Below are positions 23,001 to 35,700 of a stretch of 64,000 nucleotides of DNA, one piece after another. The notes under the pieces were generated by a model. That model worked only from the letters and a program-made list of their open reading frames with translations, was not told where the DNA came from and did not search any database. The position numbers and the translations under genes are program-made. The stretch covers positions 132,927-196,926 of the forward strand of contig FN647863.1 of assembly GCA_000310025.1 (NCBI GenBank). The letters are read 5' to 3'. The stretch comes from Ectocarpus siliculosus. Lineage: Eukaryota > Sar > Phaeophyceae > Ectocarpales > Ectocarpaceae. Every line of letters begins with the position of its first letter. Position 1 is the first letter of the stretch.

Positions 23001-26000
23001 CTTTTACACACATACCCGCAGTTCTCCACCATCACGGCGGTGATATCATCGTCGTCAACACACGGTGCTGCCGGGTCGATGCAGGCAAACAAGAAACTTT
23101 GGTTGGAGCAAGTCGTGTCGTCGTCGTCGTCCCATGGGCTCTGGCACATGCGTGAGCAGATCAGACCAAAACCAGTACGTGCTCAGGAATGAGGAAGGCG
23201 GGGAGGACGGGAGGTCAGGGATCAAGGAAGCACGTGACAAGCCAGGCAGGACTCGCCTTGGCTGGAGAAACTTGCGTTTTGGAGTACTAGAGAGGACAGT
23301 AGGGGGGGGGGGGGGGCGTGTACTCATAGTCGTGCATGCCGTAGTCGTTAGACCATTGACCTCGCATCCCTACGAAGCCGGGACGGAGCACGCCGGGTTC
23401 TCACCGGACCAGACTCTCACATCACCAAGCGCGAAGCGCCGTGAGGTATTCGGCGAGTCGCATGAAGGGTGAGCTGCATCCTGCTAACGGTGTTCGGCAT
23501 CTTGTGCTTACTTCCTTGCGTACGGATGACAGCTGCGTATGACTTAATTTATTTTCTGGTGCTTTCACTTCCAGAGACAGTTGTAAGCACTGTGTAGCTG
23601 CCTCGAGGATGCTTGACAATTTTAACACAACGTGGTGCGACCATCCCCCTTGCGCGGAGCGAGGCTTCTCCACCCCGCACAACATGATCTACTCGACCAC
23701 CATTATGGTTACCGCCAAAAAAAAAGCAGAGGAAAAAAAACAAAACGGTAACCTGGTTGCGGAGTTCACGAAGTAATTGGCTTGTTTTACAACGTCGTTG
23801 CCAAGCGACGAAAACCCAACCCCGATGGCAAACACTGGGAGGGGCGGTAGGGGGGGGGGGGGGGTCCCATCTTTCGCATGCCCTAAATATTAAGACCATG
23901 GACCACGCGTCCGCGCGAGGACGGAGTATGGCACACAAGGCGGTAGTGAGGTCAGTAGGAAACCAAGGATGTCAGTTACCCTTTACCAGTACCTTTATCT
24001 GTAAAGGGTTGGCAGGTCAAAAATAGAGGTAATTCTCGACATTCTCGGCGCCCCCCCACCCCCATTTACGCCCCCCCCTCAGTCCCTGCCTTGCGGGGGA
24101 AGCAGCTGCTGCAGCTTTTCACACTCCACACTGAGTATCTCTCGAGGTCGGAGCTTAGGGGATCTGCAGCAGGCCACCGACATTCAGGCACCGCAAAATC
24201 AACGGATTATTGGGGCTCGCTTTCGAGCACTCCTGTTTTTTTTTGCAGTCAGTTCTTCGGGGAAGAGATGCGGAGCCTACGCATGCACGGTAACACACGT
24301 GATACACATTTCAATAAGCCGCCTTCATCTTGCCTTTGTTATTGTTTTCTTCTCTATTGCTGATAATAAATGATGTGGAGCTGTAGACGAGGGGTGAGCC
24401 ACTCGACCGAACATGCCTACACACATCTTTGCAAGAACTTTGTTCAACAACACCGAGTACTTTTTCGTTCACTGCTGGTTTCTGTTTTTTCAGACCATAC
24501 TCTCTCTCTCGAATACTGAGAAAGTGCCACACGCAATCAATTTGTTGACGGGTCACAGCACCAAAGCAACGCTACTGCTGTTTGGGGTGGTGTCCCAGCG
24601 CTCCGATGAGCACACAGCACAAATGAACGAAACGAAACGACTGGAAACCCCGGGAACGGGTTTTCCATCCCCGCTTCTTGCGGTGATTTACCGGCCGGTA
24701 AAGCCGATTACTGGTTTACGGTATGCTGCCGGTCGGTAAAGGGGTCTGACCAGAAACTGACGCCAGAAAGCACAGAGCACGTGCAAATGCAATAATAGAT
24801 CAAATCTTCGTCTCGTTCATTGGATACTAGACTGCCGTATTTCTTTCTGCAGACCTACTGCTGCTACTGAACGTGAGAAACCGTGCCTATTATTTGCTTC
24901 ACCACACATGTGAGACGGCAGAATTGCAAAAGTCTCTCACGTACAATGGGCTTTTCAAAATTGGGACGAGAGGATTCGGAGCAGAGAAGTGGAGATAGCT
25001 TCCATGGCGACAGGGCCCAAAGCATACACTGTTTAGAACTTCCACTTGCTTTTCGATTTGCTCACCTCACACGTGCACTCACAACAGTCGCCGCCGTCGT
25101 AGCCTGAGGTAGGGAGGCACGGAAAAGATAAAGCAGGGATGTGGGAAATGTGAGATGCATACTTGTACTCGAAGTACATCGGAAATGACTCGTATGCATC
25201 GATATACGGCTTCCTCCGGTTCAAGACCCTCGAGTCGTTGGAGTGCGGAAATTCTCACAGGTGCCAGACGTGCAGTTGACGGCGGCAACAACCGGAAACG
25301 AAATATCCGCTGACGAGATATCCAACATGCCGTGAACACAGAAAGCGAATAGGATGGGTTATGCCACCGTTCACAGGTAAGGGAGGTGGGGGGAGGGAGG
25401 GCGCACGCGCGCGAGGGGGTGCTAGAGCATGGCGAGAGGACCAGTGAGTAAGGGAGAGAGAGATAGAGCGAGAGAGACGTAAGAAAAGCAGCGAATACCA
25501 CTGCCCTAAACTCTATCACGCGGTTGTCTGACACGGGTGTGCGTAGGCCGAGGCATACTTAAAATGTTGACGCTCAAAAACACCTTCACGGCCAGCGGTC
25601 TGTATGGAGTAAGAGTCCAACACTTACCGCATATCTCGTTGTTGTAGTCCTGGTCACAATAGCCGTCACCCAACTGGTGCAAAGCGCAGTTCTCCAGCAT
25701 GTCGACGGTGATGTCGTCGTCCTCAACACAGGGGGCATCCGGGTCAATGCAGGCGAACTCGGAACCGTCGGAGGAGCAGCGCCAGTTGTTGTCGTCGTCG
25801 CTTGGGTTCTGGTTTTGGAGACGCGCGGCAAAGAGAAGACAGCTTACATGCCGACGGCCATGGTAGGGATCTCGAAACAAAAAGCAATCGTGGGAGTGAG
25901 AGATGGAAGAGAGGAGAATCACGACATCCGCCTAGGCACCGTCCGTGTGCATGTGTACCAAGAAAGGAAGAGGCGTCAATGAAAAAGGGTGAGAGAGAAG

Positions 26001-27029
26001 GTGAATATTCGGCCTCAGAGATGGGAGGGTAGACGCACATCGAGAAAAATATTCTAAATACCCCATAATGCCCACAGGTATTTTAAGCGATTTTTATGCT
26101 AAGGATGTGCACACGGGCGACTATAGGCACTCTGGAGACGAAGAGAACTAACTAGTCGATGTTGGATTCACACCGGCGGTAGAGGTATGGCGAGGAACGG
26201 CGATGGGAGCGAAATCTACCGAATATTGAGGAGAAACTTGTTGAAGAGAACACATCCACGATTCACAATTTCTCACCACGCATGTGCACTCACAGCAGTC
26301 ACCGCCGTCGTAGCCTGATAGAAACGGACCAAAAACGACAAACAATGGGAGAAAGAGCAAGACGAACAAATACCCTGACCGTGCGGTTGGGATGGGGGCA
26401 AGCAAATTTAAAATCCAACAAAAGTCGAGCAGCCAATGATGCAAGAGCAAGGGAGTGTTACTTTCCAACCGATCATCTCTGGGGTTGATCCACACGCACC
26501 CATCGGCTGCTCCATGAACGGGGGTAAACCGAAAAGGCCAGGAATACGACAGAAAAAACAAGACGGAACCGGCGAGGGGGGTTGCCGAATGCAACGAATT
26601 CGCAGCAAGAACCAACTTTTCGCCATGCTACCTCCAACCTCATTTGAACCCATTCTCCCTCATAAGAGAGAGAGGACCTCGATTGTGAGAAATGCGGTCG
26701 GAGGAGAAACCAGTTTCTACAACATCACCGCCGTGGCAACCTGGTGTGTGTGTGGATGCCAACAGTGAGGCGAAATACCGTAAAAAGGAGACCAAGAACA
26801 GCAGTTTTGTCATGGCGTAAGAATAACGCTGACCCTAACCCAAGAATAGCAAGTCCAACGGCCAGGAGGTACACATACCGCATTCTGCGTTGTTGTTTCG
26901 CAGATCGCAGTTCCCGTCTCCAATGCCATCCTCCCGGCAGCCGTCGCTAGAGTAGGAGTAGGCCGCGACACTCGACAGGATTACCGCAGCACCGAGGACG
27001 CCCAGCAGACGAGTGGAATGTTTTATCAT
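13939..27029 (-). CDS. Secreted LNR (Notch-type) repeat and discoidin-like protein, 17 exons
   Basis: The spliced reading gives about 754 residues. It opens with a signal peptide (residues 1 to about 23, hydrophobic LLGVLGAAVILSSVAA). Seven LNR repeats end near residues 62, 136, 210, 292, 365, 433 and 495, each of the type C..GDGxC..NNxxCGYDGGDCC. Before repeats 2-7 sits an acidic module, FACIDPxAxCVDDDDITVDM, and a variant (FFDCKDPSASC) follows repeat 7. Residues about 575-712 resemble an F5/8 type C fold (TNTRDGIFSEIESRWSC, then IEFTFAEPQHIVDIQVAFW). LNRs are calcium-binding, disulfide-rich folds and discoidin domains bind glycans or lipids, so an extracellular wall- or surface-binding role is inferred. 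The start is the only ATG followed by a signal peptide, and the first LNR begins just after it. All 16 junctions keep phase. Exon 17 is the least certain part. No known gene name is recognised. Confidence 0.82.
14304..15294 (-). other. Discoidin / F5-8 type C-like domain exons (15 and 16)
   Basis: Exon 15 (515 nt) starts with the seventh YDGGDCC half-repeat and runs through an acidic linker into CGEVGGLGCTATNTRDG. This is followed by SRWSC and FAEPQHIVDIQVAFWKGN. Exon 16 (147 nt) continues with VHVNGELTHTHESYTDS and LLSDEWISLIE. The layout of a 'DG....RWS' start, hydrophobic beta-strands and an 'ISLIEVE' finish matches F5/8 type C carbohydrate-binding domains. A database profile would have to confirm the family. 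Confidence 0.6.
16347..16500 (+). repeat. LTR-tail-like fragment in intron 14 of the LNR gene
   Basis: This is a diverged copy of the GTTGTTGTCTTCACAATAAAA motif, followed by TTGACGCGGTCGATTCCCGT. It lies in the 1.8-kb intron between exons 14 and 15, near the place where the duplicate gene keeps an extra LNR module. Confidence 0.45.
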
Positions 27030-27603
27030 GGCTAAGTTCGCCGCGATTTCGCCAGGAAGTGTGGCCTGGTTGAGGAAAGCGGCAACAGCATCGCAGAGCG
27101 AACCGAACCACGTTCTTAAAGCAGTAACCTGGCAACCTTCTGAGTTTCGCGACCTGAGGCCGAGTCCTACGTCGTTTTTCTTTCCGGATTGGATTTTGGG
27201 GGGGGTGGGGGGTCCTCTTCTGAGCCAAAAACATTATTTGGGCATCTTACAGATAGGAAAATGGCAAATTTCAACAGCCCAAATATTTCCTGGGATTTCG
27301 GCCAGCCTGTTAGAAAATTGGCCCATTTTCCAACAGCGATCGGGTTGGAATATCGTTGTTATAAATGGGGGGGGTCACCCCCTGGTCACACCCCGATCGT
27401 GCCAGAACGAGGAACTACACCGTCTGCTGGCCAAACAGAGGCCAGTATCATGCGTTCATGCACAAACCCTCAGCAGGTATCGAAAATTCAGGGCGTTTTG
27501 CGTCGTGTTGGCCGCACGCGAGCCGAAAACGGCTACCCTGCCACATTGCTCTGATGACGTTCTTGCCTTTCGGCCGAAACGAGCCGTTATTGTGCCTGCT
27601 GCA
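27030..27603. other. Upstream region of the LNR gene
   Basis: This is the expected promoter and 5' UTR of the minus-strand LNR gene. I see no confident TATA box. Beyond about 27,180 it looks like unassigned repetitive sequence with G-runs (27,200-27,215 and 27,367-27,375). Confidence 0.35.
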
Positions 27604-28185
27604 TGTGTGACCAGTCAAAAACACACGCCAGGGAGAGGCCTTACGCCGTCGACATCCACACACTGCTGCCAATGGCGTGCGATCATACACACACGCTCTG
27701 CTTGCGTCCCAGAAACAGAGCGTATTGTCCAGTTTTGATTGCACACGGCCTGTAAACGTGAACCAAGTGTGCTGCGGTGTTGACTTTTTGGACATTTTTC
27801 TTGTTCCACCGCGTGTTGGCTCAGTGTGTCACCCGCTATCAGTCAAAACCGGATGCCAGAGGGAGGCTTTCGGCCGATGACATCCACAAACTGCAGCCAA
27901 TGGCGTGTGATCATACACACACGCTCTGCTTGCGTCCCAGAAACAGAGGGTAATGTCCAGTTTTGATTGCACACGGCCTGTACACGTGAACGGAGGTGTG
28001 TTGCGCGGTATTGACTTTTTGGACGTTACCTTTATTTTTTCTGGTTGCTCCGAGGGTGATCAGTCCACAACGCATGCCAGAGAGAGGCCTTTGGCCGACG
28101 ACATCCACAAACTGCAGCCACTGGCGTGCGATTGTACACATGCCCTCTGCAGGCGACCCAAAAACAGGGCGCTCGGTGTCTTGTT
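27604..28185 (+). repeat. About 225-bp tandem repeats upstream of the LNR gene
   Basis: Units carry GACATCCACA.ACTGC.GCCA at about 27,648, 27,877 and 28,099, then CTCTGCTTGCGTCCCAGAAACAG and TTGATTGCACACGGCCTGTA. The third unit is partial. It begins about 575 bp upstream of the LNR start codon. Confidence 0.6.
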
Positions 28186-28507
28186 GGTCGCTCACGAGCC
28201 AAAACCTTGAACTGAAGCATGTTGTGACCAACAAAACAGACTTGAATCGGCCCTTTTTCACTAAGAAAAAAATATGCCTCGAGGCAACCGTAATAAGGTC
28301 GTTTGGATCTGGATACTTTTTCCCTTGCAGACTAGCCCCCCTCGACCGAGAACAAAAAACAATCTCCGAAATAATCACGACGTAAGACTCGGCCTGAGTT
28401 CGAACCTCAGGAAAGTTGTTCGAAACTGGGATTGTTGATGTTGTTGTCATGGCACGAAAAACGTTCCGATCTGCACAGACCTCAACATTCGTGCTGGCCC
28501 AATTGGT
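28186..28507. other. No gene seen; T-arm-like hairpin
   Basis: CCTGAGTTCGAACCTCAGG (28,393-28,411) forms a 6-bp stem with a TTCGAAC loop, like a tRNA T-arm, but no other tRNA arms fold around it. Confidence 0.35.
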
Positions 28508-29119
28508 CTGCCACACTACGGGCAGTTTAGCTAAACCGCCCACGGCGCACCCATGGGCAGCCCATGAACTGCGCACGAGATGCCCACGAACTGCCCACCA
28601 TGGGCTGCCTTTGGGCTTGCCGGCGGCCTATGGGCACCGCTGTGCCCATGGACCACTCGTGGGCGCCAAATTACCGGTGTGCCGCCCGTGGGCTGTCTAT
28701 GGGCAGCCCATGGGCTGGCTGTCCCCCCCATGGACAGCCCATGAACTGCCCACGAGATGCCCACCGAGGGCGCTTCAACCTAGAACTTCGCCACAGGCAC
28801 ATCAACATAGAACTTCGTCCGGCACACCAACCTAGAACTTGGCAACCCAGCGCCAACCTAACACATATCGAGTGGACTTGAGTTTAGGGTTAATGTTGGC
28901 GGTAGGTGTTCAGGAGTACCCTGGTGCCGCTAGAAGGGTACACTCATTGACGGTCCATGGGCTGCCCAATAAGGTAGCCCATGAGCTGCCCACGAAGGCC
29001 CACCATGGGCACCACTGTGCCTGTGGGCCGCCTGTTGGCTCGTGGGCTATTGTGGGAAGCCCATGGGTTTCCCAAGGGTGCCCCATGGGCGGTGTAACAC
29101 AACCGCCGAAAGTGTGAGA
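28508..29119. mobile_element. MITE-like block with CCCATGGG arrays, block B
   Basis: Inverted ends CTGCCACACTACGGGCAGTT and AAAGTGTGAGA enclose two CCCATGGG-type arrays and the CCTAGAACTTCGCCAC spacer. A TTTAGGGTTA tract lies near 28,884. Block C follows after about 20 bp. Confidence 0.55.
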
Positions 29120-29140
29120 GAACCGGTCCAACTGACACAA

Positions 29141-29688
29141 TCTCCCACACTATTGGCAATTTTGCAAAACCGCCCATGGGGCACCCATGGGCACTTTATG
29201 GGCCGCTCATGCGCACTTTATTGGCAGCCCATGAACTTGCCCACGAAGTGCCTACCGTGGGCACTTCAACCTAGAACTTCGCCACCGGCACATCAGCATA
29301 GAACTTGGCCACCCAGGGCCAACCTAGCAAGTATCGTGTGGGCTTGAGGTTACGGTTAGCGGTAGGGTTAGGAACCGTAAGTAGACTACAATATAGTGCC
29401 TCTTCCAAAACAGATGATCTTTTGTCTTGTGAGTACAATAGTTCAGGTTGAAGGGCACTCATTGACGGTCCATGGGTTGTAGCCCGTGAACTGCCCAAGA
29501 AATGCCCACCATGGGCCGCCCATGGACTTGCCGGCGGCCCATGGGCACCGCTGTGCTCGTGGTTTACGGCGGTTAGCACCAAAGTACCGCGGCCCGTGGG
29601 CTGTCTACGGGCAGCCCATGGGCTGCCCAGATATGGGTTCCCCAATCGGCGGGTTAGCAAACTGGCAAACTGTGGAAAGTGTGGGAGA
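29141..29688. mobile_element. MITE-like block with CCCATGGG arrays, block C
   Basis: This block has the clearest inverted ends of the family: TCTCCCACACTATTGGCAAT against AACTGTGGAAAGTGTGGGAGA. Internal order is as in the other blocks (array, spacer, TTAGGG-like tract, array). Confidence 0.58.
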
Positions 29689-32600
29689 CTCAACACCAAT
29701 CAATGCCTTCCGTGGTCGCAGGCGGGCGAACTGTCCCACCAGCCGATCTCCCGCACGGTGTGGCCACCAGCCATCACGAATTTTGGGGGTTGACTTATTT
29801 GAGCAGAGAAAACCGTCCTCGACACGCATTAGGTAGGTATTCGACTACACTCCCTGGGCCCAATTTTCAAGCCGTCTCGGGTGTTGTTGGAACCGTTTTG
29901 TTTGCCCGACACAAGAAAACATGTCACATAATTGTGGCAAGTACCCTGAATGGACGGGATCTCCGTACTACTGTACGTCACCCAGTTCTCTTTCATGTCT
30001 TCTTGGTACCTACTCTAGTCTAGGCAAGAAAGCTTTTGGGGTACCCGGCATTCGAATATTTTTGGCCCCCACCATTCCGTGGGTGCCGGAGTTGAACTTG
30101 CACAAAGGCAGCTACTTCTTCGTGGACACTCACGTGAAGAGAGGGAGGATTGTTGTCGAGAGATGTTGGGGGAGATCGCATATTATCCTATCCGAACATC
30201 AAATTGACGGAAGGTCATTCTTCATCACTTGAATTTAGCGCTAACAGCGTGTCTGCCGGGTAGCTTTTTGATGCCATTGTCAGACACCAGGGTTCCTCTC
30301 CCTGAACCCCCCCCCTACCCACCCTCTTTCGACGCTTGCCTTCGATTTGTGATGCGAGAAGAGTGTGCTGTGCAATACAAGCATTCTCTTCGCTTTCGAA
30401 GTGCACACACGACTATTACTGTAACAACTGCAGACAATACCACTATGTAGAGCACACTCATGCATACAGAGTAAACACACAGGAGGTGCCCTAGACTATA
30501 TTTTTAGTCTTGAGTGCTGGCTGGCATACCGATTCCTTTCCTACATGTACACTACAGGCTTGAACACACACCCAAAAGAAGTCTACAACAGAAGTTTGTA
30601 CGTAGTGTCGTGTCCATATCCAGCAGGGTTTTCGAAACAATCACTTCCGGACTTAAACATATATGCACATACTCTATGTGCATGTTGTTCGGGGGCTGCA
30701 ACTGTATGTCTCCAACGGGTCTCGCCGTGTGATTTAGCACCCAGCGCGAGATACTCTGTGTTGTAGTGCTGCGGACTTCCTGGCCTTCAAATTACATGTC
30801 GACTTGCTGTAATGTAGCGATATTTTCAGAATGTGGAGCATTCCAACACTGTAACTTCTCTGGTAAGTGGGCTGGTGGGGTGCTCTGGCATCCTACCTTC
30901 CAGCCCCGTTCAAACATGTATCGCTCTGATCGCTGCCGTACAGACAGAGCGGCGTCAGCGGTTCTGCAAGATTCCGTAGATGTATGTACCCGAAGTCTAC
31001 AACATGCTTCCATAGACTTGGATACAGCCGTGTCAGTCTAGTAGCCTAGTAAAATAAACTACAGTTTGTAGATTATACCGACTGTGGTGCCCAATATCAC
31101 CATGATTTAATGAACCACTACGATAGGCTTCACATTTAATCCCACCAGCACTGACTAATCCACATGTACTGGGTGGCGGTGCTGCACTATGGTGTAGCCT
31201 GTGTCGTGGCGGCCGGAGGGAGCTTGTGCGGAGCGAGGGAGCGGCAAGAAAAACAGAGACAACAACTGAGGAGAATTGGGAGAACGTGCGAGGTTATGAT
31301 ATGGGCTACACACAACTGTAGCATCTACACTCGATAGACTGAAGCGCCAACCTGGAGGAAGAAGAAAGAGTCTTGATCCTGTTCTTTTCCTTTGCCGGCT
31401 GCGTCGGTTGTTGGTTGTACTACTGCTGCAGCGGCGGCGGAGAGGGTTCTGAGAGGGAACGTATGAAAACATCAATCAGCCCCGTGGTGGGTGAAATCGA
31501 TCACATCATCGGTGATAATACCCCGAGAGCAGAAAGAGATGAAACTTGGTATTCATAATCCACCAGAGACGATCTGGGGACCATTAATCCACCTGCTGGC
31601 CACCAGTCGGCGGCATGAGTAGTTACAGGTCTTCTTTTTTATATTTTCCTAATAACTCTGTCAGAAGAGTTTGTTCCGAACTGACGGAACAACAATAAGA
31701 ACGTTGTGCTTGGAAGCTTGGAACTCTCCGTGGCTCCGCCGGCTCCGCAGTGACCCGAAAATGTTCATCTCTGCGGTGGTACAACTTGTTTGTACGTACC
31801 GCATGTGGGGCCTTTTATTAAGGTCAAGCTTTCATGCACCCCCCCCATCGATTCACTTGCGAGTAGAGAGGGAAATTGCGCTGCTGTATATTCCGCTGTT
31901 TCTTTTGTGAGATCCGACGATCATACAGGCAGAGGGTGGCCTCTCTCTACAAAGAAAGATACATACCATACACACACACACACGGATGGCTTTCACCGTA
32001 CCAGTCCATACACAGCTTGCAGGCGAGAGTGCGACATAAAGCAATTCCCGTAGAAGACCTGTGCGTTTTGCGTTCTGGGGGGCGCCGGTAAATTCAGGAA
32101 GAGGGTTGTGGTCGTCAGCTCCCATGTAGTAAATGAAAACCGGGAGGACGTATGTGTTATTTGCGGTGTGCGGTGTTACGGTTACAGAGTTGCACACCTT
32201 GGAATTTGGAATAATCCGGTGGCCAGAGTTCTGTGCATCGGCAGGGTCACTATAATTGTGTAGAGCTTGGCAGCATACTCACGCTCACTTACTTCCTGTC
32301 AAGCATTCCTGTGCTCTTTGAATGTACAACCAACCGTACCCGCGACCGGAGACTACTCTCAACAACACGCTTCTAAGCCCACTCTGTCGTCATGTCGGAA
32401 TGTACAACAAGCTGGGCCAGCCAAGAGGCTCACTTTCGTTTTTTCGCGTCTCCCGCTGCCAATGCCACGTGTTTAGGCTTGAAATTTTGTGGCTACACTT
32501 AGAAGACAATAGAGGATGCGCCGGTCCCAGAATTTTTCGAATCTGAGTTGATTTCGGTATTGAATGCTCCATTGGCGGTGTAGTAGAATTGTCGATTCTG

Positions 32601-32789
32601 TGTACCCCCTGAAGTTGGACCCCCCACTTCATCTCAGACCCTCGCTGATCGTCTCTCAGCGATAACAAGCAACTTTCCTGTCTCAACGTGGTCGTGGACA
32701 AGCGTGTCAACAACATAACCTTCATCTATCTTTAGGAGCAAGCTACCGCCCACGGCTTCACCTCCTTTAAACATCCACTCGGTGCTCAA
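29689..32789. other. 3.1 kb with no gene seen
   Basis: Only short frames in competing strands. A short (CA)n tract lies near 31,970-31,984. No recognisable element boundaries. Confidence 0.45.
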
Positions 32790-35700
32790 AACCCTCTCCC
32801 CGCCTCATTCACGATGGACCAAATAGTGAAAAGTTCGTACATTATGATGGGTGATTTCCTGCGAAAAATATAAATTGAAGAGAATATCGCTGACCGGTGT
32901 AAAGCGTTCCGCGCTCATTCTCTACTAAAATACGACGCGCTGCTTGTCACTGTCACACGCCGGCCTACAGCAAATCGGAAGAAATGCATGAGAGCAAACG
33001 CGTAGTAGACAACCAGCGAGGGCGATTCCAAAAGATGCCGCACCCTTGAAAAAAGAGAGCGACGAATCTGAAATTCTGTTCGACTTTTCGGGGGTGAATA
33101 TGGGTTTGTGTGCGAACAGCATCAATGACCCCACGTCGTCAGCGTTGTCCACGATCGTTCCCTAACCCTCTTCTTCATGACTGTGCTCCAGGAATGCACG
33201 TAGAACGCGAAGGTCGGTTCTTGTTGCCTTCATTTGGCTTGGGGTCGGTGTGTCCACCACTGAAGGTGTCACGAAGACGAGCACCTGGTCTGTTGGTGGA
33301 CAGCAAAACGCAGAACCAAACACAGAGATAGGGACAGACGACAGGGAGGAGGGACGAGCGATTTTTCCTGAGAAACGTTCGAAGAAGCATCACGTGGTAA
33401 AGCACCTGTGAGCACTGTGCAATAGAATCGCTCGCGCCGAAAGGTGTACGAAATGGATAGCGGGACAAACAAGAAAAACCCTGCAACTTAATCCAAGCCT
33501 TTCATTCCAAATGGCGTCCAGCAGTTGCTCCGCGAGTGTTTCTCCCGCTTGATAGGGTTCGTGTACAAAATGGTGACCAAACCACACGATGACCCCCTCT
33601 GTCAACGCTTGAGGACAAGAACAGAAGCAGCAGACCAATGAGATTCCCTGCGTCAAAAGGTAGCAAATTCCCCAGGGCCTCGCGCAAAGCAATCGTGGAC
33701 ACAACGCTCACCTCGATGAGACTGATTCATTCGTTTGAGAGGAGAGCGACGGACTCAAGCATCCGTGCTGACCTCAGTAGCTGTCACACCGAGTGTGTTG
33801 AAAGTGGAATCGGCGTAGGACTAGTGCGTGTGGGTCAGCTCACCGTTGACGTGGACCTGAGGGCGAAAGGTTTTCGTGCGCTTAAGATCAAAGTCTGCTT
33901 CGAGTGATGCCTGTGGCTAACGATGAAGGACGCCGCGTCAGTATGAACAAGGTAGCCCGCGTGGAGATAGATTCACAGCCCACGGCGTGTGTACTTTCGC
34001 CACTCAATCGCTAGGAGTGGCCAACACTTGCATGATTTCCGATGAACGTTGCGACAGGCAGGCCTCACGATGGCTGACTGTGGCAAACGTGCTGTCGGAG
34101 GCTTGCTTGGTTATAAGTCGGAGTCAGAACGTGGTGCTGTGCAGTTTGCTTGGTCTCGTACTCACCCCCAGGGTACTGACGCGCTCGTTGTCGTTCCAGA
34201 AAGCAACCTGGATGTCCACGATGTTCTGGGGTTCGGCAAAGGTGAACATGATAGGGCAGGGCCCTTCGTCAGGCACGAGGTGCGTGGCGCACGACCACGT
34301 TGACTCGATGTCTGAGACGATGCCATCACGGGTGTTGGTCGCCGTACAGCCGAGGCCACCGACCTCCCCGCACCCGACCTCGCCGCTGCTGCTGCCGGAC
34401 CGCCCATCGTGGGCGGTGGGTGATACGCTAACCTCGGTCTCGGCGCCCAACTCGACAGCATCGGTAACCGTCGGCAACGACTCTGTCTCTTCCCAGTTGA
34501 CAAACTGGTACGACATTGACTGGTCGTCATCACCGAAGATGAAGTCATCGCTCCCGCCGGTAGTTCCTTCACCGAAACAGGAGGCACTAGGGTCTTGGCA
34601 GTCGATTGAGCGGTACCCGCCTCTGCAGGAGAAGATGTCGTCACCCGGCGCGCTCTGGCATGTGCAAGAGCAGCAGTTGCCACCGTCGTAGCCTAGGAGA
34701 CAGCCACAGAGCGAGAGGTAGACAGAAAGTGCCAACATGTTACAGTTGATTGGGCTTCAAGTCAGGGACAGCGAGGAAAGGGTTATCGCCGACAAGGAAG
34801 TGGGGCAAACGAACCGAAAGTCACCGCACTCGCAACACGTACCATGAGGCGTCGATGGTGAACAAGATTTCAGCTCAGTAGCGCAGGAGAAACAGCGTTG
34901 CTGGACAGAAGGAAAGGAAGAGATACCAAACACAAAACGGGACAAGCCCCACGGTTGTGTTTTGTGTCGTGTAGCCCGCACCGCCGGGCCCGATGTGGTG
35001 TTGATATTGTTCCTGAAAACCGATCTATTTGAAAGCAATCGATGGCAAGGGCAAGAGGGGAGGAGTATGCCTGACGCTTTTGTCTACACAACCAAGCAAA
35101 ACAAGAGCGTGCATTGCACAATTGCACAAAAAGGAAAATAAGTTTGGACAACATTGTAGCCACCGTGTGCTGCTTGACGACGAAGAAGTTGTAAGCGAGC
35201 GACAAAGAGAGCGCTTGTCCAACCCCAGCCCGAAAAACGTAAAAACATCGGTAGATCGCCGGCAGCGTCTAGGGCACGAAATCAAAGTAGGCGGAAATGA
35301 AGGGGAGATATCCCTAGAAACTGGCTGGCGTTCCTTGTTAGTGGGCCCGAGTGGTCAGACCCTTACTGACGAACTCCTCGCGTACAACGGGTTTGAAACA
35401 TGTCTGCAACGATACCAGGTGATCTCGTATTGTGCTCACGTCGTCAGAGTCAGGAATGAAACACCATGTACCGCTACAACGCAACAAAGCCTGACAGGTT
35501 CACGTCGCTAGGTTCCAGTATCGCTTTGGGCTCAGCAAATATGGCTGGAAAAAATGTGAAAACAGTACGCCGCGACGTGTCAAAGGTGCACTTAATCAAA
35601 GTAAAGCGCGGCTCTGAAGCCTTCCCCCGTCACAGAGGATTTTCAAGCCAAGGATGTAGGACACACCAGATACGCACCAGACAGACCAATGTCTACTCTG

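Larger units (their letters stand above)
13939..27029 (-). other. Exon map of the LNR-discoidin gene
   Basis: Exons in order of transcription: 27029-26879, 26314-26277, 25808-25628, 25103-25066, 23140-23016, 22418-22360, 22169-22132, 21804-21597, 21268-21231, 20379-20199, 19490-19453, 18961-18796, 18123-18086, 17359-17194, 15294-14780, 14450-14304 and 14076-13939. Donors are GTATGT, GTGAGA, GTAAGT, GTGAGC, GTGCGT, GTACGG, GTAGGT or similar, and all acceptors end in AG. Long module exons are 125+59, 166, 181 or 208 nt. Apart from the split third module they enter in phase 0 and leave in phase 1, after TGC-G. The 38-nt microexons enter in phase 1 and leave in phase 0. The exon sum is 2265 nt, an exact multiple of three. 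Exon 5 to exon 6 is the one extra split, inside NCG/YVAG. Confidence 0.8.

Noticed and set aside
22449-23043. Frames inside the region between LNR exons 5 and 6
   Set aside because: They lie in an intron flanked by well-supported exons, with no coding texture of their own.
28393-28411. tRNA gene suggested by a perfect T-arm hairpin
   Set aside because: No acceptor, D or anticodon arms can be folded around it.
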